Origin: Pseudarthrobacter sp.
Lineage (GTDB): Bacteria > Actinomycetota > Actinomycetes > Actinomycetales > Micrococcaceae
Assembly (NCBI GenBank): GCA_031178005.1
Contig: JAPSJV010000001.1
Location: forward strand, 124,001-188,000
Length of the DNA: 64,000 bases
Direction: 5' to 3'
Shown here: in pieces, positions 34,088 through 42,860 of the stretch
Layout: the number at the start of each line of letters is the position of its first letter
How positions within the stretch are numbered: the stretch's first letter is position 1
Notes under the pieces: model-generated
What the model was told of the DNA's origin: nothing
Seen by the model: only the letters and a program-made list of their open reading frames with translations
The model's database searches: none
Position numbers and translations under genes: made by a program

Positions 34088-34265
34088 CAGAGGTCCGTGG
34101 AGAGGTCGGCGCAGGGGTGGCACAGGGTCGGCGCAGGGGCTGGTTGGGTAAGGCCGGGCGGGGCTCGTCAGCCCGCGCAGGTTGTGGGATTCTGGGACCA
34201 CTGGACGTGCGCTGTGTCCGGAAAGAAGCGGGCCCGGCGGCCCGGGAAGCGAGGAAATGACGGCC

Positions 34266-35750
34266 ATGCACATCAGTGCCAAGGAGCTTGCGGCCCTGAT
34301 TCCGCCTGACTTCATCTTGGGTGCTGCAACCTCCGCGTTCCAGATCGAGGGCGCCGTTTCCGAAGGCGGCCGCGGCCCTGCCGGCTGGGATGTTTTTGCC
34401 ACCAGGCCGGGAGCCATCGTCAGCGACCATAGCCCGGCGGTTGCCGCCGATCATTATCACCGGATGCCGGCCGACGTCGAACTTTTGAAGCAGTTGGGTG
34501 TGGATTCCTATCGTTTTTCCCTGGCGTGGCCGCGGATCCAGCCCACCGGAAAGGGCCCGGCCAACCAGGACGGCCTTGACTTCTACGACCGCCTGATCGA
34601 CCAGCTCCTGGCCAACGGGATATCGCCGATGGTCACGCTCTATCACTGGGACACTCCTTTGCCCCTCGACGACGGCGGAGGCTGGATGAACCGCGATACC
34701 GCCTACCGGTTGGCGGACTTTGCCGCAATTGCCGCCGAGGCGTTCGGTGACCGCGTGGAGCGCTGGGTAACCATCAACGAACCGGCCACGGTGACCGCCA
34801 ACGGATATGCATTGGGGCTGCATTCGCCCGGCGAAAAACTCATGCTGAAATCATTTCCCACTGTCCATCACCAGCTGCTGGGCCATGGCCTGGCGCTGCG
34901 GACCCTGCGGGAGGCGAAAGTGATTGGCGAGGTAGGCATGACCAATGTCTACTCGCCCACCGTGCCGAACTCCATCAGTCCGCTGGACAAGATCGCGGCG
35001 GGGATTGTGGACCTGGCGCAGAACCGTCTCTATGCGGACCCCGTGCTTACCGGCAGCTATCCGGACGTCATCGGGGCCGCCCGGTTCTTCTCGTCCTTTG
35101 AGCACCCGGCAGAGGACATGGAGCTTATTTCCCAGCCCTTGGATTTCTACGGGCTCAACTACTACATGCCCACGCGGGTGGCGGCCGGAAAGGGCGAGGG
35201 CGTGGTGCCCCAAGGCATGGCCGATGCGCTGGGCGAGGACCTGGACGAATCGTCCGGTGTCACGCCCTTCCACATTGCCCCCTGGCCGGATACTCCCATT
35301 ACGTCCTACGGCTGGCCCGTTAAGCCGGAGTACCTGGCTGTGGCGTTGAAAGAGATGACCGAGCGTTACCCCAAGTTGCCGCCGGTGATCATCACGGAGG
35401 GCGGGGCCAGCTTCGAGGACATCGTGGTGCGGGACAAGTCCACCAACCGCAGTTTCATTCCGGACGAACGGCGCCTCAAATACCTGTCCGATCACCTGGA
35501 AACAGCGCTTCGGGCCACGGCGCCGGGCGGCGAAGCGGAGGCAATGAACCTGCGCGGCTACTACGTGTGGTCCCTGCTGGACAATTTCGAGTGGTCCGGC
35601 GGCTATGAGCAGCGGTTTGGCCTGGTCCACGTTGATTTTAAAACCCTGGAGCGCAGCCCCAAAGCCTCCTACTACTGGTTCCAGGAACTGATTGAGGAGC
35701 GCAACCTGGCTTCAAGTGCCAGCCAGGCCGTGGCGGCAGCCGCCACTTGA
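34266..35750 (+). CDS. Glycoside hydrolase family 1 (beta-glucosidase)
   Basis: The 494-residue enzyme releases sugars from beta-glucosides or related aryl glycosides. The catalytic acid/base is in WVTINEPATVTANGYALG and the nucleophile in PPVIITEGGASFED. FILGAATSAFQIEGAVSEGG is the characteristic N-terminus, and YVWSLLDNFEWSGGYEQRFG the family C-terminus. There is no signal peptide, so it acts in the cytosol. The ATG at 34266 has GAGGAA nine bases upstream; the in-frame ATG at 34257 is too close to that site. No sugar transporter adjoins it. Confidence 0.94.
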   Translation: MHISAKELAALIPPDFILGAATSAFQIEGAVSEGGRGPAGWDVFATRPGAIVSDHSPAVAADHYHRMPADVELLKQLGVDSYRFSLAWPRIQPTGKGPANQDGLDFYDRLIDQLLANGISPMVTLYHWDTPLPLDDGGGWMNRDTAYRLADFAAIAAEAFGDRVERWVTINEPATVTANGYALGLHSPGEKLMLKSFPTVHHQLLGHGLALRTLREAKVIGEVGMTNVYSPTVPNSISPLDKIAAGIVDLAQNRLYADPVLTGSYPDVIGAARFFSSFEHPAEDMELISQPLDFYGLNYYMPTRVAAGKGEGVVPQGMADALGEDLDESSGVTPFHIAPWPDTPITSYGWPVKPEYLAVALKEMTERYPKLPPVIITEGGASFEDIVVRDKSTNRSFIPDERRLKYLSDHLETALRATAPGGEAEAMNLRGYYVWSLLDNFEWSGGYEQRFGLVHVDFKTLERSPKASYYWFQELIEERNLASSASQAVAAAAT

Positions 35751-35781
35751 GCCAGGACCCGGCGGGCCCCGCAAGCACGGC

Positions 35782-36882
35782 CTACATCAGCCCGAGGTTC
35801 TCCAGCCGCCGGGCGATTCCGGCGCCGTCCGGAGCGTAGATCCATGGCACCTTTTCGGCACTGTGGTCCCCGTGTTCGGTATGCCCGCCAGCCAGGACCG
35901 ATTCGCTGACGGAGAGTTGCCGGATGGCGATGGCGGCCACTTTGTCCGGGTTCTTGGCGGCGAATCCCGAGTAGATCTCCTCGTCGTGCTGGCCGTTGTC
36001 GCCGAACAGCAGCCATTTTATGTCCGGGAACTCGTCGGCCAGCCGGTCCAGGTTGCGGTGTTTGTGCTCGGGTCCACTGCGGAACCAGCGGTCCGGCGTC
36101 AGCCCCCAGTCCGTCAGCAGCATGGCCCCCGAGGGGTACATGTTCCGGACCAGGAACCGCGCCAGGGTGGGCGCGGCATTCCAGGGACCGGTGGAGAGGT
36201 AGATAACCGGAGCGTCGGGGTGCCTGACGGTCATCCGGTCCAGCATGACGGCCATTCCCGGTGTGGCCATCCTGGCGCGCTCGCTGAGTACAAAGGTGTT
36301 CCAGAGGGCCAGGAAGGGCCGGGGCAGGGCAGTGACCATCACGGTGTCGTCGATATCGCAGACAACGCCCAACCGGGTCTCCGGGCCAATGACCCGGACC
36401 TGGGCCTGTGCTTCGTCGGTGCCATCCGCCCGGAAAGTGACGGTGTGCCAGCCTGGCGCAAGCTGGACTTTGATAACGACGTCAACCAGGCCGCCGCGGT
36501 CCGCCCTGACCTTGGTCCGGACGCCGCCGATCTCAATGTCCACCACCGCATGCTGGATGGGGACGCTGGTGAAAGCACTCCAGCCACGGACATTCTGCGT
36601 ACCGTTCCGCATGGCCTGGTCTGCCCGGCTTCCCGGTTTGGGGGAGGTTGCCAGCAGTGCCCTGCCGAAGACCCGGACCCATTCCGTGGAGCCGTAACCG
36701 TAGTAGGCGATCATCTTGGGTTTGAAGTTCCAGCCCCGGGCCACCTTCAGCCGCGCACTGTTGGCGGCATCTGAGATCCGGTGCGCCAGGCGCAGGGCGG
36801 GGCCTGCGACGCCGGCACTTGGCTTGGGTGCGTTGTCCTCCGCAGGCTGGTGCGAGGGGGAGTCCTGCGGGGCCGTTTCCAT
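35782..36882 (-). CDS. App1 family phosphatase (DUF2183)
   Basis: The 366-residue protein contains the phosphatidate phosphatase APP1 catalytic domain (about residues 170-330) of HAD type: VVCDIDDTVMVTALPRPF carries the DxDxT nucleophile. YLSTGPWNAAPTLARFL and LLFGDNGQHDEEIYSGF follow. The N-terminal 160 residues include KVARGWNFKPKMIAYYGYGS and a basic stretch. It may dephosphorylate phosphatidic acid or related lipids; the bacterial role is not settled. The ATG at 36882 is preferred over a GTG at 36903, which overlaps its own ribosome-binding site. A DUF72 gene lies upstream, on the same strand. Confidence 0.87.
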   Translation of the reverse strand: METAPQDSPSHQPAEDNAPKPSAGVAGPALRLAHRISDAANSARLKVARGWNFKPKMIAYYGYGSTEWVRVFGRALLATSPKPGSRADQAMRNGTQNVRGWSAFTSVPIQHAVVDIEIGGVRTKVRADRGGLVDVVIKVQLAPGWHTVTFRADGTDEAQAQVRVIGPETRLGVVCDIDDTVMVTALPRPFLALWNTFVLSERARMATPGMAVMLDRMTVRHPDAPVIYLSTGPWNAAPTLARFLVRNMYPSGAMLLTDWGLTPDRWFRSGPEHKHRNLDRLADEFPDIKWLLFGDNGQHDEEIYSGFAAKNPDKVAAIAIRQLSVSESVLAGGHTEHGDHSAEKVPWIYAPDGAGIARRLENLGLM

Positions 36883-36929
36883 GGGTTCCACTCTGCCATA
36901 CACCTCCGTCCTGGGATCGGCCTAAAGCG

Positions 36930-37655
36930 TTACCGAAGCAACCCCAGCAATGTCTGCGCGTTCCGGACGGCGTTCCCGCCGCCGTCGTTGTTGAAATACG
37001 CGTAAACGTCCTTGCCGGCCTGTTCCCACTCGCGGATCCGGTCCGCCCACCAGCCGAGATCGGCGTCGGAATAGGATCCCGCGTAGAGGTGATGACGGTC
37101 CGGCCCATGGAAGCGCACGTAGCAAAAGTCCGCAGTCGCCCGCAGGACGCAAGGCAGGCCCGCGCCGCTCATCACGCAGTACGCGGCATTGTGCCGTTCC
37201 AGGAGTTGGTAGACATCCTCGTGCTCCCACGAGGAGTGGCGGAATTCTACGGATACCCGGATCCAGCGGGGCAAGGCTGCGAGAAAGTAGTCGAGCCTTG
37301 CATCGTCGCGTTCCAGGTCCGGCGGCAACTGGGCCAGCAGCACGGCCCGGCGCGGCCCCAGCTCATGCCAGCAGTGGATGATCCGTTCCACCCACACTTC
37401 GGGAGACTGGAGTCGACGGGCATGCGTGAGCCCGCGGGGAGCCTTGACCGACATCGCGAAGCCGTCCGGCAGCCGGTCCCGCCAGCCGGCAAAGGCAGTG
37501 TCACGCGGCCACCGGTAGAAACTGGCATTTAACTCAACTGTGCGGAAATGCTCCGCATAGTGCGCCAACCGCTTCGCTGCGGGCAGTCCGGGCGGATAGA
37601 GCACGTTTTCCCAATGGTCGTAGCTCCAACCGGACGTCCCGACGTGGGTTGCCAC
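36930..37655 (-). CDS. DUF72 domain-containing protein
   Basis: The 241-residue protein is a complete DUF72 (YecE-like) TIM-barrel protein: THVGTSGWSYDHWENVLYPP at the N-terminus, then TVELNASFYRWPRDTAFAGW and SVKAPRGLTHARRL. Later RISVEFRHSSWEHEDVYQLL and DVYAYFNNDGGGNAVRNAQ are the typical closing motifs. The biochemical role is unknown. It lies between the App1 gene (47 bases) and a GAF-ANTAR gene (9 bases) on the same strand; co-transcription is likely. Confidence 0.92.
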   Translation of the reverse strand: MATHVGTSGWSYDHWENVLYPPGLPAAKRLAHYAEHFRTVELNASFYRWPRDTAFAGWRDRLPDGFAMSVKAPRGLTHARRLQSPEVWVERIIHCWHELGPRRAVLLAQLPPDLERDDARLDYFLAALPRWIRVSVEFRHSSWEHEDVYQLLERHNAAYCVMSGAGLPCVLRATADFCYVRFHGPDRHHLYAGSYSDADLGWWADRIREWEQAGKDVYAYFNNDGGGNAVRNAQTLLGLLR

Positions 37656-37664
37656 TGCGGTCCT

Positions 37665-38414
37665 TTAGTCGAAGTGTGTCCGCAGATCCCCGCCGCCGGC
37701 GGAGCGGACCACTGCCGCGGCCACGTCCCGCAACTTCATGTTCCGGGTGCTGGACGCCGACATCAGGAGCCGGACGGCTTCTTCCTGGCTGCAGCGGTTC
37801 TGGCCGATGATCACGCCGATTGCGGTGTCGATGACGGTCCGCGAATCCATGGCAGCCTGCAAGTGGTTGGCTTTCTCGGTCCGGTTGGCGAGCCTGACTG
37901 CCAGGCTAAGGCCGGTGGACGCTTGCTCCACAAAGCCCACGGCCTCCTGGACCTCCTTCTGGCTGAATGCCTTGGGCTGGTCTGAATACAGGTTCAAGCC
38001 GGCCCGGGCGTCGTCCCCGGTAAGTTCAAAGGGCACCGCCAGTACCGAGCGGATGCCCCGCTGGACTATTGCGTCGCTGTACTCGGGCCAAGTCTGGTCA
38101 TGGGCCAGGTCCGGGACGTGGATCAGGACCTTCTCCCGGCAGGCTTTCAGGCACGGACCGTCCTTGTACTTGTACTGGACCTCGTCCAGCAGTTGGGCTT
38201 CCTCACTGCTTGAAGCGACGGTGGCGGCCGAGCGGTGCCGCATCAGGGTAATTCCGCAGAGCACCCGGCCGCGGCGGCCGGACAGCGCTTCCGCGGAATG
38301 CGTGGCGAGGCCGGCAAGGAAGTCTTCCACATCCTGGGTGTCCAGCAACAGATCCTGGACCTTCTCCATGACGGAGGACTGTGTGGCGTGTTCGGTGGTG
38401 GACGGTTCGGTCAT
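37665..38414 (-). CDS. GAF and ANTAR domain-containing protein (3 of 3)
   Basis: The 249-residue protein has a GAF domain (about residues 20-180) with VLCGITLMRHRSAATVASSS, DGPCLKACREKVLIHVPDL and RSVLAVPFELTG. The ANTAR domain follows (about 185-240; MDSRTVIDTAIGVIIGQNRC). It is a close paralogue of the protein at 26021-26818. It ends THFD. Start chosen at 38414, the first ATG of the homologous region; a frame upstream is open but non-homologous. It is the first gene of a set with DUF72 and App1 phosphatase. Confidence 0.9.
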   Translation of the reverse strand: MTEPSTTEHATQSSVMEKVQDLLLDTQDVEDFLAGLATHSAEALSGRRGRVLCGITLMRHRSAATVASSSEEAQLLDEVQYKYKDGPCLKACREKVLIHVPDLAHDQTWPEYSDAIVQRGIRSVLAVPFELTGDDARAGLNLYSDQPKAFSQKEVQEAVGFVEQASTGLSLAVRLANRTEKANHLQAAMDSRTVIDTAIGVIIGQNRCSQEEAVRLLMSASSTRNMKLRDVAAAVVRSAGGGDLRTHFD

Positions 38415-38589
38415 GATGGCTCCGGCTGGTGTTGCGCGCTGTGTGCGCGTTCCTGATACGCCGACTGGGCGCAGGGCTAAATACCCGCCGGCAACTGCAT
38501 ACCGTCCCTTCAGGCTACACCCGGAGGGCAGGACATGGCCCGGACGTTTTCCTGCCCGCCCGCCGGAGCTGTATGGCACCCTTGAGTCC

Positions 38590-40374
38590 ATGGCACTCAT
38601 TGAGGACTATGCGATGGTAGGGGACCTTCACACTGCAGCTTTGATCAGCACCGAGGGTTCCATTGACTGGATGTGCCTGCCGAGGTTTGATTCGCCGGCC
38701 TGCTTCAACGCGCTGCTGGACTCACCTGAGGCGGGACGTTGGCTCCTGGCACCCGACGGCGGCGGGCGGTGTACCAGCCGGCGTTACCTTGAGCGGACCC
38801 TGGTTTTGGAAACCACGTGGGAGACGCCCGGGGGAACAGTCCGGGTGCTGGACTTTATGCCGCCGCGTGATGAGGTGGCGGACATCGTCAGGATTGTCGA
38901 GGGCGTCAGCGGCAGCGTGCGGATGCGCGGGGAACTGGTGCTTCGCTTTGACTATGGCCACATCATCCCGTGGGTCCGGAGGGATAAAGCGGGCCTGCAT
39001 GCGATTGCAGGCCCGGACTCCGTCTACCTGGTGACCACGGCGCCGCTGCATGGCGAGAACATGCATACGGTCAGCGAATTTACGGTTGAAGCGGGCCAGC
39101 GGGTGCCTTTCGTGCTGACCTGGGCGCCCAGCCACCACCCCCGGCCCCGTTCCGTGGATGCCGAGGTGGTATTGGATCAGACCGTGTCCTACTGGCGTGA
39201 CTGGTCCGAAAAGTGCACTGTGGACGGCCCCTACAGGGACGTCGTCGAACGTTCCCTGATTACCTTGAAGGCGCTGACGTACGTGCCCACGGGCGGGATC
39301 GTGGCGGCCGTAACAACGTCGCTCCCGGAACAGCTTGGCGGTCCGCGCAACTGGGACTACCGCTATTGCTGGCTGCGTGACGGGACGTTGACCCTGCAGG
39401 CCCTGCTGGCAGTGGGTTACACGGACGAGGCTGCACGCTGGCGGGACTGGCTGCTCAGGGCCGTGGCCGGCGACCCTGCGGACCTGCAGATTATGTACGG
39501 AATCCATGGTGAGCGGAGGCTGCCGGAGACCGAACTTCCGTGGCTCAGTGGCTACGAGGACTCCAAGCCGGTTCGGGTCGGGAACGGCGCAGCTGACCAG
39601 CTGCAGATCGATGTGTGGGGCGAGGTACTGGACTGCCTGGCCCTGACCAGAAGCTCGCTGCTCAAGCACAGCGATGAAGCGTGGACGCTGCAGAAGACCC
39701 TGATGAGGCACCTGGAAAAGATCTGGGACCAGCCGGACAACGGGCTGTGGGAGGTCCGCGGCCCCCGGCGGCACTTCACCCATTCCAAGGTGATGGCCTG
39801 GGTGGCGGCGGACCGTATGGTCAACGGCGTGCGGGAGTGGGGGCTGGACGGCCCGGTGGAGCGCTGGGAGCAGCTGCGCGAAACCATCAGGGCGGACATC
39901 ATGGCCAACGGGTTCGATCCGGTGCGCAACACGTTTATCCAGTCCTATGGGCGGCCGGAGCTGGATGCGAGCCTGCTGCTGATTCCACGCGTGGGTTTCC
40001 TGCCGCCGGACGATCCCAAGGTGCTGGGCACCATTGAGGCCGTGCAGAAGGAGCTCACCCAGGACGGCTTTGTGCTTCGCTACCGTCCCGAAGTGAGCGA
40101 CGACGGCCTGCCGGGCAATGAGGGCGTCTTCCTGGCCTGTTCCTTCTGGCTGGTGGAGGCGCTGCTGGGGGCGGGGCGCCGTCGGGAGGCCACCGACCTT
40201 TTCGAGCGGCTCCTGGAACTGCAGAACGACGTCGGCCTGCTGAGTGAGGAATGGGACGTTGGTGCCGCCAGACAGCTGGGTAACACGCCCCAGGCATTCA
40301 GCCATTTTGCCCTGGTGACCAGCGCCGTGGCGCTGCAGCAGGCGGAGGCTCCCCGCAGCGACCAACCTCTGTAG
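38590..40374 (+). CDS. Glycoside hydrolase family 15 protein (glucoamylase/trehalase-like)
   Basis: The 594-residue enzyme matches actinobacterial GH15 proteins of about 600 residues. IEDYAMVGDLHTAALISTEG and SIDWMCLPRFDSPACFNALL open the N-terminal beta domain. The (alpha/alpha)6 barrel has GGPRNWDYRYCWLRDGTLTL and QLQIDVWGEVLDCLAL. NEGVFLACSFWLVEALLGAG holds a catalytic Glu candidate. Actinobacterial members include trehalases as well as glucoamylases; the substrate here is open. There is no signal peptide. It is divergent from the GAF-ANTAR/DUF72/App1 set. Confidence 0.92.
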   Translation: MALIEDYAMVGDLHTAALISTEGSIDWMCLPRFDSPACFNALLDSPEAGRWLLAPDGGGRCTSRRYLERTLVLETTWETPGGTVRVLDFMPPRDEVADIVRIVEGVSGSVRMRGELVLRFDYGHIIPWVRRDKAGLHAIAGPDSVYLVTTAPLHGENMHTVSEFTVEAGQRVPFVLTWAPSHHPRPRSVDAEVVLDQTVSYWRDWSEKCTVDGPYRDVVERSLITLKALTYVPTGGIVAAVTTSLPEQLGGPRNWDYRYCWLRDGTLTLQALLAVGYTDEAARWRDWLLRAVAGDPADLQIMYGIHGERRLPETELPWLSGYEDSKPVRVGNGAADQLQIDVWGEVLDCLALTRSSLLKHSDEAWTLQKTLMRHLEKIWDQPDNGLWEVRGPRRHFTHSKVMAWVAADRMVNGVREWGLDGPVERWEQLRETIRADIMANGFDPVRNTFIQSYGRPELDASLLLIPRVGFLPPDDPKVLGTIEAVQKELTQDGFVLRYRPEVSDDGLPGNEGVFLACSFWLVEALLGAGRRREATDLFERLLELQNDVGLLSEEWDVGAARQLGNTPQAFSHFALVTSAVALQQAEAPRSDQPL

Positions 40375-40475
40375 CCGTACCGTCCATCTCGCCGGAATTG
40401 GAAAAAATAAGTACACTTACTAAACGGGAATTGCCCGTGGTTCACAAAGCAGTGACATTCAGGGGAGTGGTAGGC

Positions 40476-40721
40476 ATGCCAGGGTACTTCGAACTCGTGG
40501 ACGCGCCAGACGGTGGATACCGTGTGAGGATGCTGGACGGCACCGGGAAATTGATGGCGATTTCCGTGACCTTCCCCAGTAAGCGTGCCGCGGTGGCAGG
40601 AGTTTCCCGTGCCCGCGAGATCGCCGGCACCGGGCTGATCCGGGACCGCAGCCACGAGGCCAGGGCATCGCAGGATGGCAAGGTCAGTCACCGTGGCACC
40701 CGGACCGCAGCGGGATCGTAG
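40476..40721 (+). CDS. DUF1508 (YegP-type) small protein
   Basis: The 81-residue protein has one YegP/DUF1508 unit: MPGYFELVDAPDGGYRVRML, followed by SVTFPSKRAAVAGVSRAREI. The family has a beta-beta-beta-alpha fold and no assigned function. The ATG was chosen because AGGGGAG lies 9 bases upstream; an in-frame extension to 40398 is unlikely. The stop overlaps the GTG of the HAD gene (TAGTG), so the two are translationally coupled. Confidence 0.85.
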   Translation: MPGYFELVDAPDGGYRVRMLDGTGKLMAISVTFPSKRAAVAGVSRAREIAGTGLIRDRSHEARASQDGKVSHRGTRTAAGS

Positions 40722-41434
40722 TGGCTGCGGAGTCCTCTATTGCGTTTGGAGCCAAGCCGCGGGCGGTTATTTTCGACGTCGACGGCACCCTGGTTGATTC
40801 CGCCTACCTGCACACATTGGCATGGTGGCACGGGTTCCGGCAGGCGGGCTACACGGTTCCGATGGCCCACATTCACCGCCTGGTGGGAATGACCGGGAAG
40901 CAGTTGGTGAAGGAGCTGCTGCCGTCCGCCCGGGACTCGGAAAGCGTCTCCGAAATCCTGGCATCGCACAGTGCCGTTTTTGCCACCTATTGGCCCTCCC
41001 TTACTGCGCTGGATGGGGCCAGGGACCTGCTGGCCAGCTGCAAGGAATTTGGCCTGCGCGTCGTGCTGGCCACTTCAGCACGGGAACGGGATTTGCAGGA
41101 ATTGCGGCGTACGCTCGGCGCCGATGACTTTATTGATGCGGCCACCAGTTCCAAGGATGTGGTCAAAAGCAAGCCGGAGCCGGATATCCTACTCGCCGCT
41201 CTGGATTCCGTTGGCGTTGCCGTGGAAGACGCCGTTTTTGTCGGTGACGCAGTCTGGGACATGATGGCGGCGCGCCGGATCGGGATGCCCTGTGCGGGGC
41301 TTCTGTGCGGCGGTACGGGTGAAGCCGCGTTGCGGGATGCCGGCGCCGACGAGGTCTACGGTGGCCCCGACGAGCTGCTGGACAATCTGGAGAGCAGCGT
41401 GATCGGCCAGTTGCTGCAGCGCGTCCAGGGCTGA
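40721..41434 (+). CDS. HAD family hydrolase (phosphoglycolate phosphatase-like)
   Basis: The 237-residue protein has all four HAD motifs: DVDGTLVDSAYLHTLAWW (motif I, two aspartates), VVLATSARERDLQELR (motif II), KSKPEPDILLAAL (motif III Lys) and VFVGDAVWDMMAARR (motif IV). The cap between motifs I and II is helical, as in phosphoglycolate or beta-phosphoglucomutase relatives. The substrate is unknown. A GTG start overlaps the upstream DUF1508 stop. It ends three bases from the convergent small gene. Confidence 0.93.
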   Translation: MAAESSIAFGAKPRAVIFDVDGTLVDSAYLHTLAWWHGFRQAGYTVPMAHIHRLVGMTGKQLVKELLPSARDSESVSEILASHSAVFATYWPSLTALDGARDLLASCKEFGLRVVLATSARERDLQELRRTLGADDFIDAATSSKDVVKSKPEPDILLAALDSVGVAVEDAVFVGDAVWDMMAARRIGMPCAGLLCGGTGEAALRDAGADEVYGGPDELLDNLESSVIGQLLQRVQG

Positions 41435-41437
41435 TTG

Positions 41438-41665
41438 CTAGGGCTGCGGATCCTCGATCGCCTCTGCTTTGTCCCAGGCGACTTTAACTGAGACGCCGCC
41501 GTCGTGGTCGCGGTTGATGGTGGTGATGATGTCCTCCGCTAGGGCGCCCATCGCCATGATTTTCTCCTGGTAGCCGGAGACCAGCGCCGCCAGGGTTTCC
41601 TCGCTCCACTCGCCGGGCCGCATTCTGGTGGAAATTTCCACGGGTTCTGGATCGTAGATGGACAT
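41438..41665 (-). CDS. Small conserved-looking protein of unknown function
   Basis: The 75-residue soluble protein is acidic. It contains STRMRPGEWSEETLAALVSG and MAMGALAEDIITTINRDHDG. Helix-forming segments and an ending VAWDKAEAIEDPQP can be seen, but no domain is recognised. The start has GGCGAG near it. The gene is alone on the minus strand between an HAD hydrolase and an SDR gene. Coding is supported by sequence quality and by the absence of a better frame. Confidence 0.65.
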   Translation of the reverse strand: MSIYDPEPVEISTRMRPGEWSEETLAALVSGYQEKIMAMGALAEDIITTINRDHDGGVSVKVAWDKAEAIEDPQP

Positions 41666-41720
41666 ATTCTCGCCTTCCCTCGCTGCTTGTGGCCAGTCTA
41701 CTTATTTCCGACGGCGGCGG

Positions 41721-42527
41721 TCAGTGGTTGCCGTTCCCGCGCCAATTGTCGGACCCAAGGGCAGCGCCTGCCATTGGTCCCATCTGAAGCATGCCGCCGT
41801 CCACTGCCCACGATGCTCCAGTCACGTACGACGCCGCCGGCGACGCCAGTAAATTTACGACGGCGGCGATCTCCACCGCGCGTCCGGAACGTCCCAGCGG
41901 AATGCCCGGGTTGAGGTCCGGTTCCGGATCGTCGCCCTCCCGCCCGGACATCGGCGTCGAGATGGCGCCCGGCGCGACCGAATTGGCGGTGATGCCGAAT
42001 TCGGCCAGTTCCAGGGAGATGTTCTTGATGAGTCCGCCGAGTCCGTGCTTGGCTGCGACGTATGCGGAGGCATGCACCTTGGGCTGGCTCTCGTGGACAG
42101 AGGTCACGGCGATGATCCGGCCGCCGCGGCCTGCAGCGACCATATGCTTGGCTGCGGCCTGGATGCAGATAAAGGCTCCGTTGAGGTTGATGTCCAAGGT
42201 CCGTTTCCAGGTATCCGGGTCCAACTCGAGGAACGGCCGCCCGTCGCCGGCTCCCGCGTTGTTCACAAAAACGTCCAACCCGCCCAGATCCTGGATCAGC
42301 GCCTGAATAGCCATTGCGCACTCAGGTACATCGCTGGTATCCAACTGCCGGATGTACGCCTGCCGGCCCTCGGTACGCACCTGCTCCGCGGTGTGTTCCG
42401 CTCCGTCACGGTCCGAGTGCCAGGTGATTCCGACGTCCATTCCGGACCGGGCCAGCTCGACGGCGGTGGCCCGGCCGATCCCGGAGTCGCTGCCGGTCAC
42501 AATGGCTGTGCGGGGTACGAATTCCAT
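41721..42527 (-). CDS. SDR family oxidoreductase
   Basis: The 268-residue protein is a classical short-chain dehydrogenase. It has the cofactor motif TGSDSGIGRATAVELARSG and the NNAGAGDG loop. The active-site Ser is in VTSVHESQP and the Tyr-Lys pair in SAYVAAKHGLGG. ITANSVAPGAISTPMSG completes the fold. An NAD(P)-dependent alcohol or ketone oxidoreductase role is likely; the substrate is unknown. It is expressed as a single gene, divergent from a tiny membrane protein gene. Confidence 0.94.
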   Translation of the reverse strand: MEFVPRTAIVTGSDSGIGRATAVELARSGMDVGITWHSDRDGAEHTAEQVRTEGRQAYIRQLDTSDVPECAMAIQALIQDLGGLDVFVNNAGAGDGRPFLELDPDTWKRTLDINLNGAFICIQAAAKHMVAAGRGGRIIAVTSVHESQPKVHASAYVAAKHGLGGLIKNISLELAEFGITANSVAPGAISTPMSGREGDDPEPDLNPGIPLGRSGRAVEIAAVVNLLASPAASYVTGASWAVDGGMLQMGPMAGAALGSDNWRGNGNH

Positions 42528-42642
42528 AGGAAGTCCTTCCGGTACGGCGTGTCCTTCGGGTGGAGCCTCTGCAGTTCAACCTAGTGCGGCTTCGGCCGTC
42601 AGTCGAGGATTTGCCCGGGCTGTCCTGTATTAGGGTGTGGGC

Positions 42643-42795
42643 ATGGGGGAACACGATTTTGGGTATATCGCGGGAAAAGCCGTCATTCTGAGTGAACAGG
42701 AACTGGCGGGCTGGGGTGTGCTGGGGCTGGGGATTGCCGCGTTCCTGTTTTGGGCGGGGTACCGGGTGGGCCGTCGCAAGGCACGTGACAGCTAA
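42643..42795 (+). CDS. Very small single-span membrane protein (50 residues)
   Basis: The 50-residue protein reads MGEHDFGYIAGKAVILSEQE at its start. One hydrophobic helix follows, about residues 24-40 (WGVLGLGIAAFLFWAGY), then a basic tail with VGRRKARDS. The layout (acidic outside, helix, basic inside) is that of a small type I or III membrane protein. It lies between the SDR and aldo/keto reductase genes on the plus strand. Coding is likely from the coherent topology, but the function is unknown. Confidence 0.55.
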   Translation: MGEHDFGYIAGKAVILSEQELAGWGVLGLGIAAFLFWAGYRVGRRKARDS

Positions 42796-42848
42796 GCCAG
42801 CGCCCGCGCGGAAGCCGGCAAATCCGCTGTCTTATATTCCCGTCAACG

Positions 42849-42854
42849 TATAGT
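42849..42854 (+). promoter_or_regulatory. Likely -10 element of a leaderless aldo/keto reductase transcript
   Basis: TATAGT ends six bases before the ATG of the aldo/keto reductase gene, and no ribosome-binding site precedes that ATG. Transcription would start at or next to the start codon. A convincing -35 sequence is not visible. Confidence 0.4.
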
Positions 42855-42860
42855 CGAACG

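Noticed and set aside
34104-34139. Two direct copies of GGTCGGCGCAGGGG upstream of the GH1 gene
   Set aside because: The copies are only 14 bases of GC-rich sequence next to a repeat element, with no sign of function.
37738-38589. N-terminal extension of the GH15 frame by about 280 residues
   Set aside because: It mirrors the opposite-strand GAF-ANTAR gene. The GH15 homology begins at 38590.
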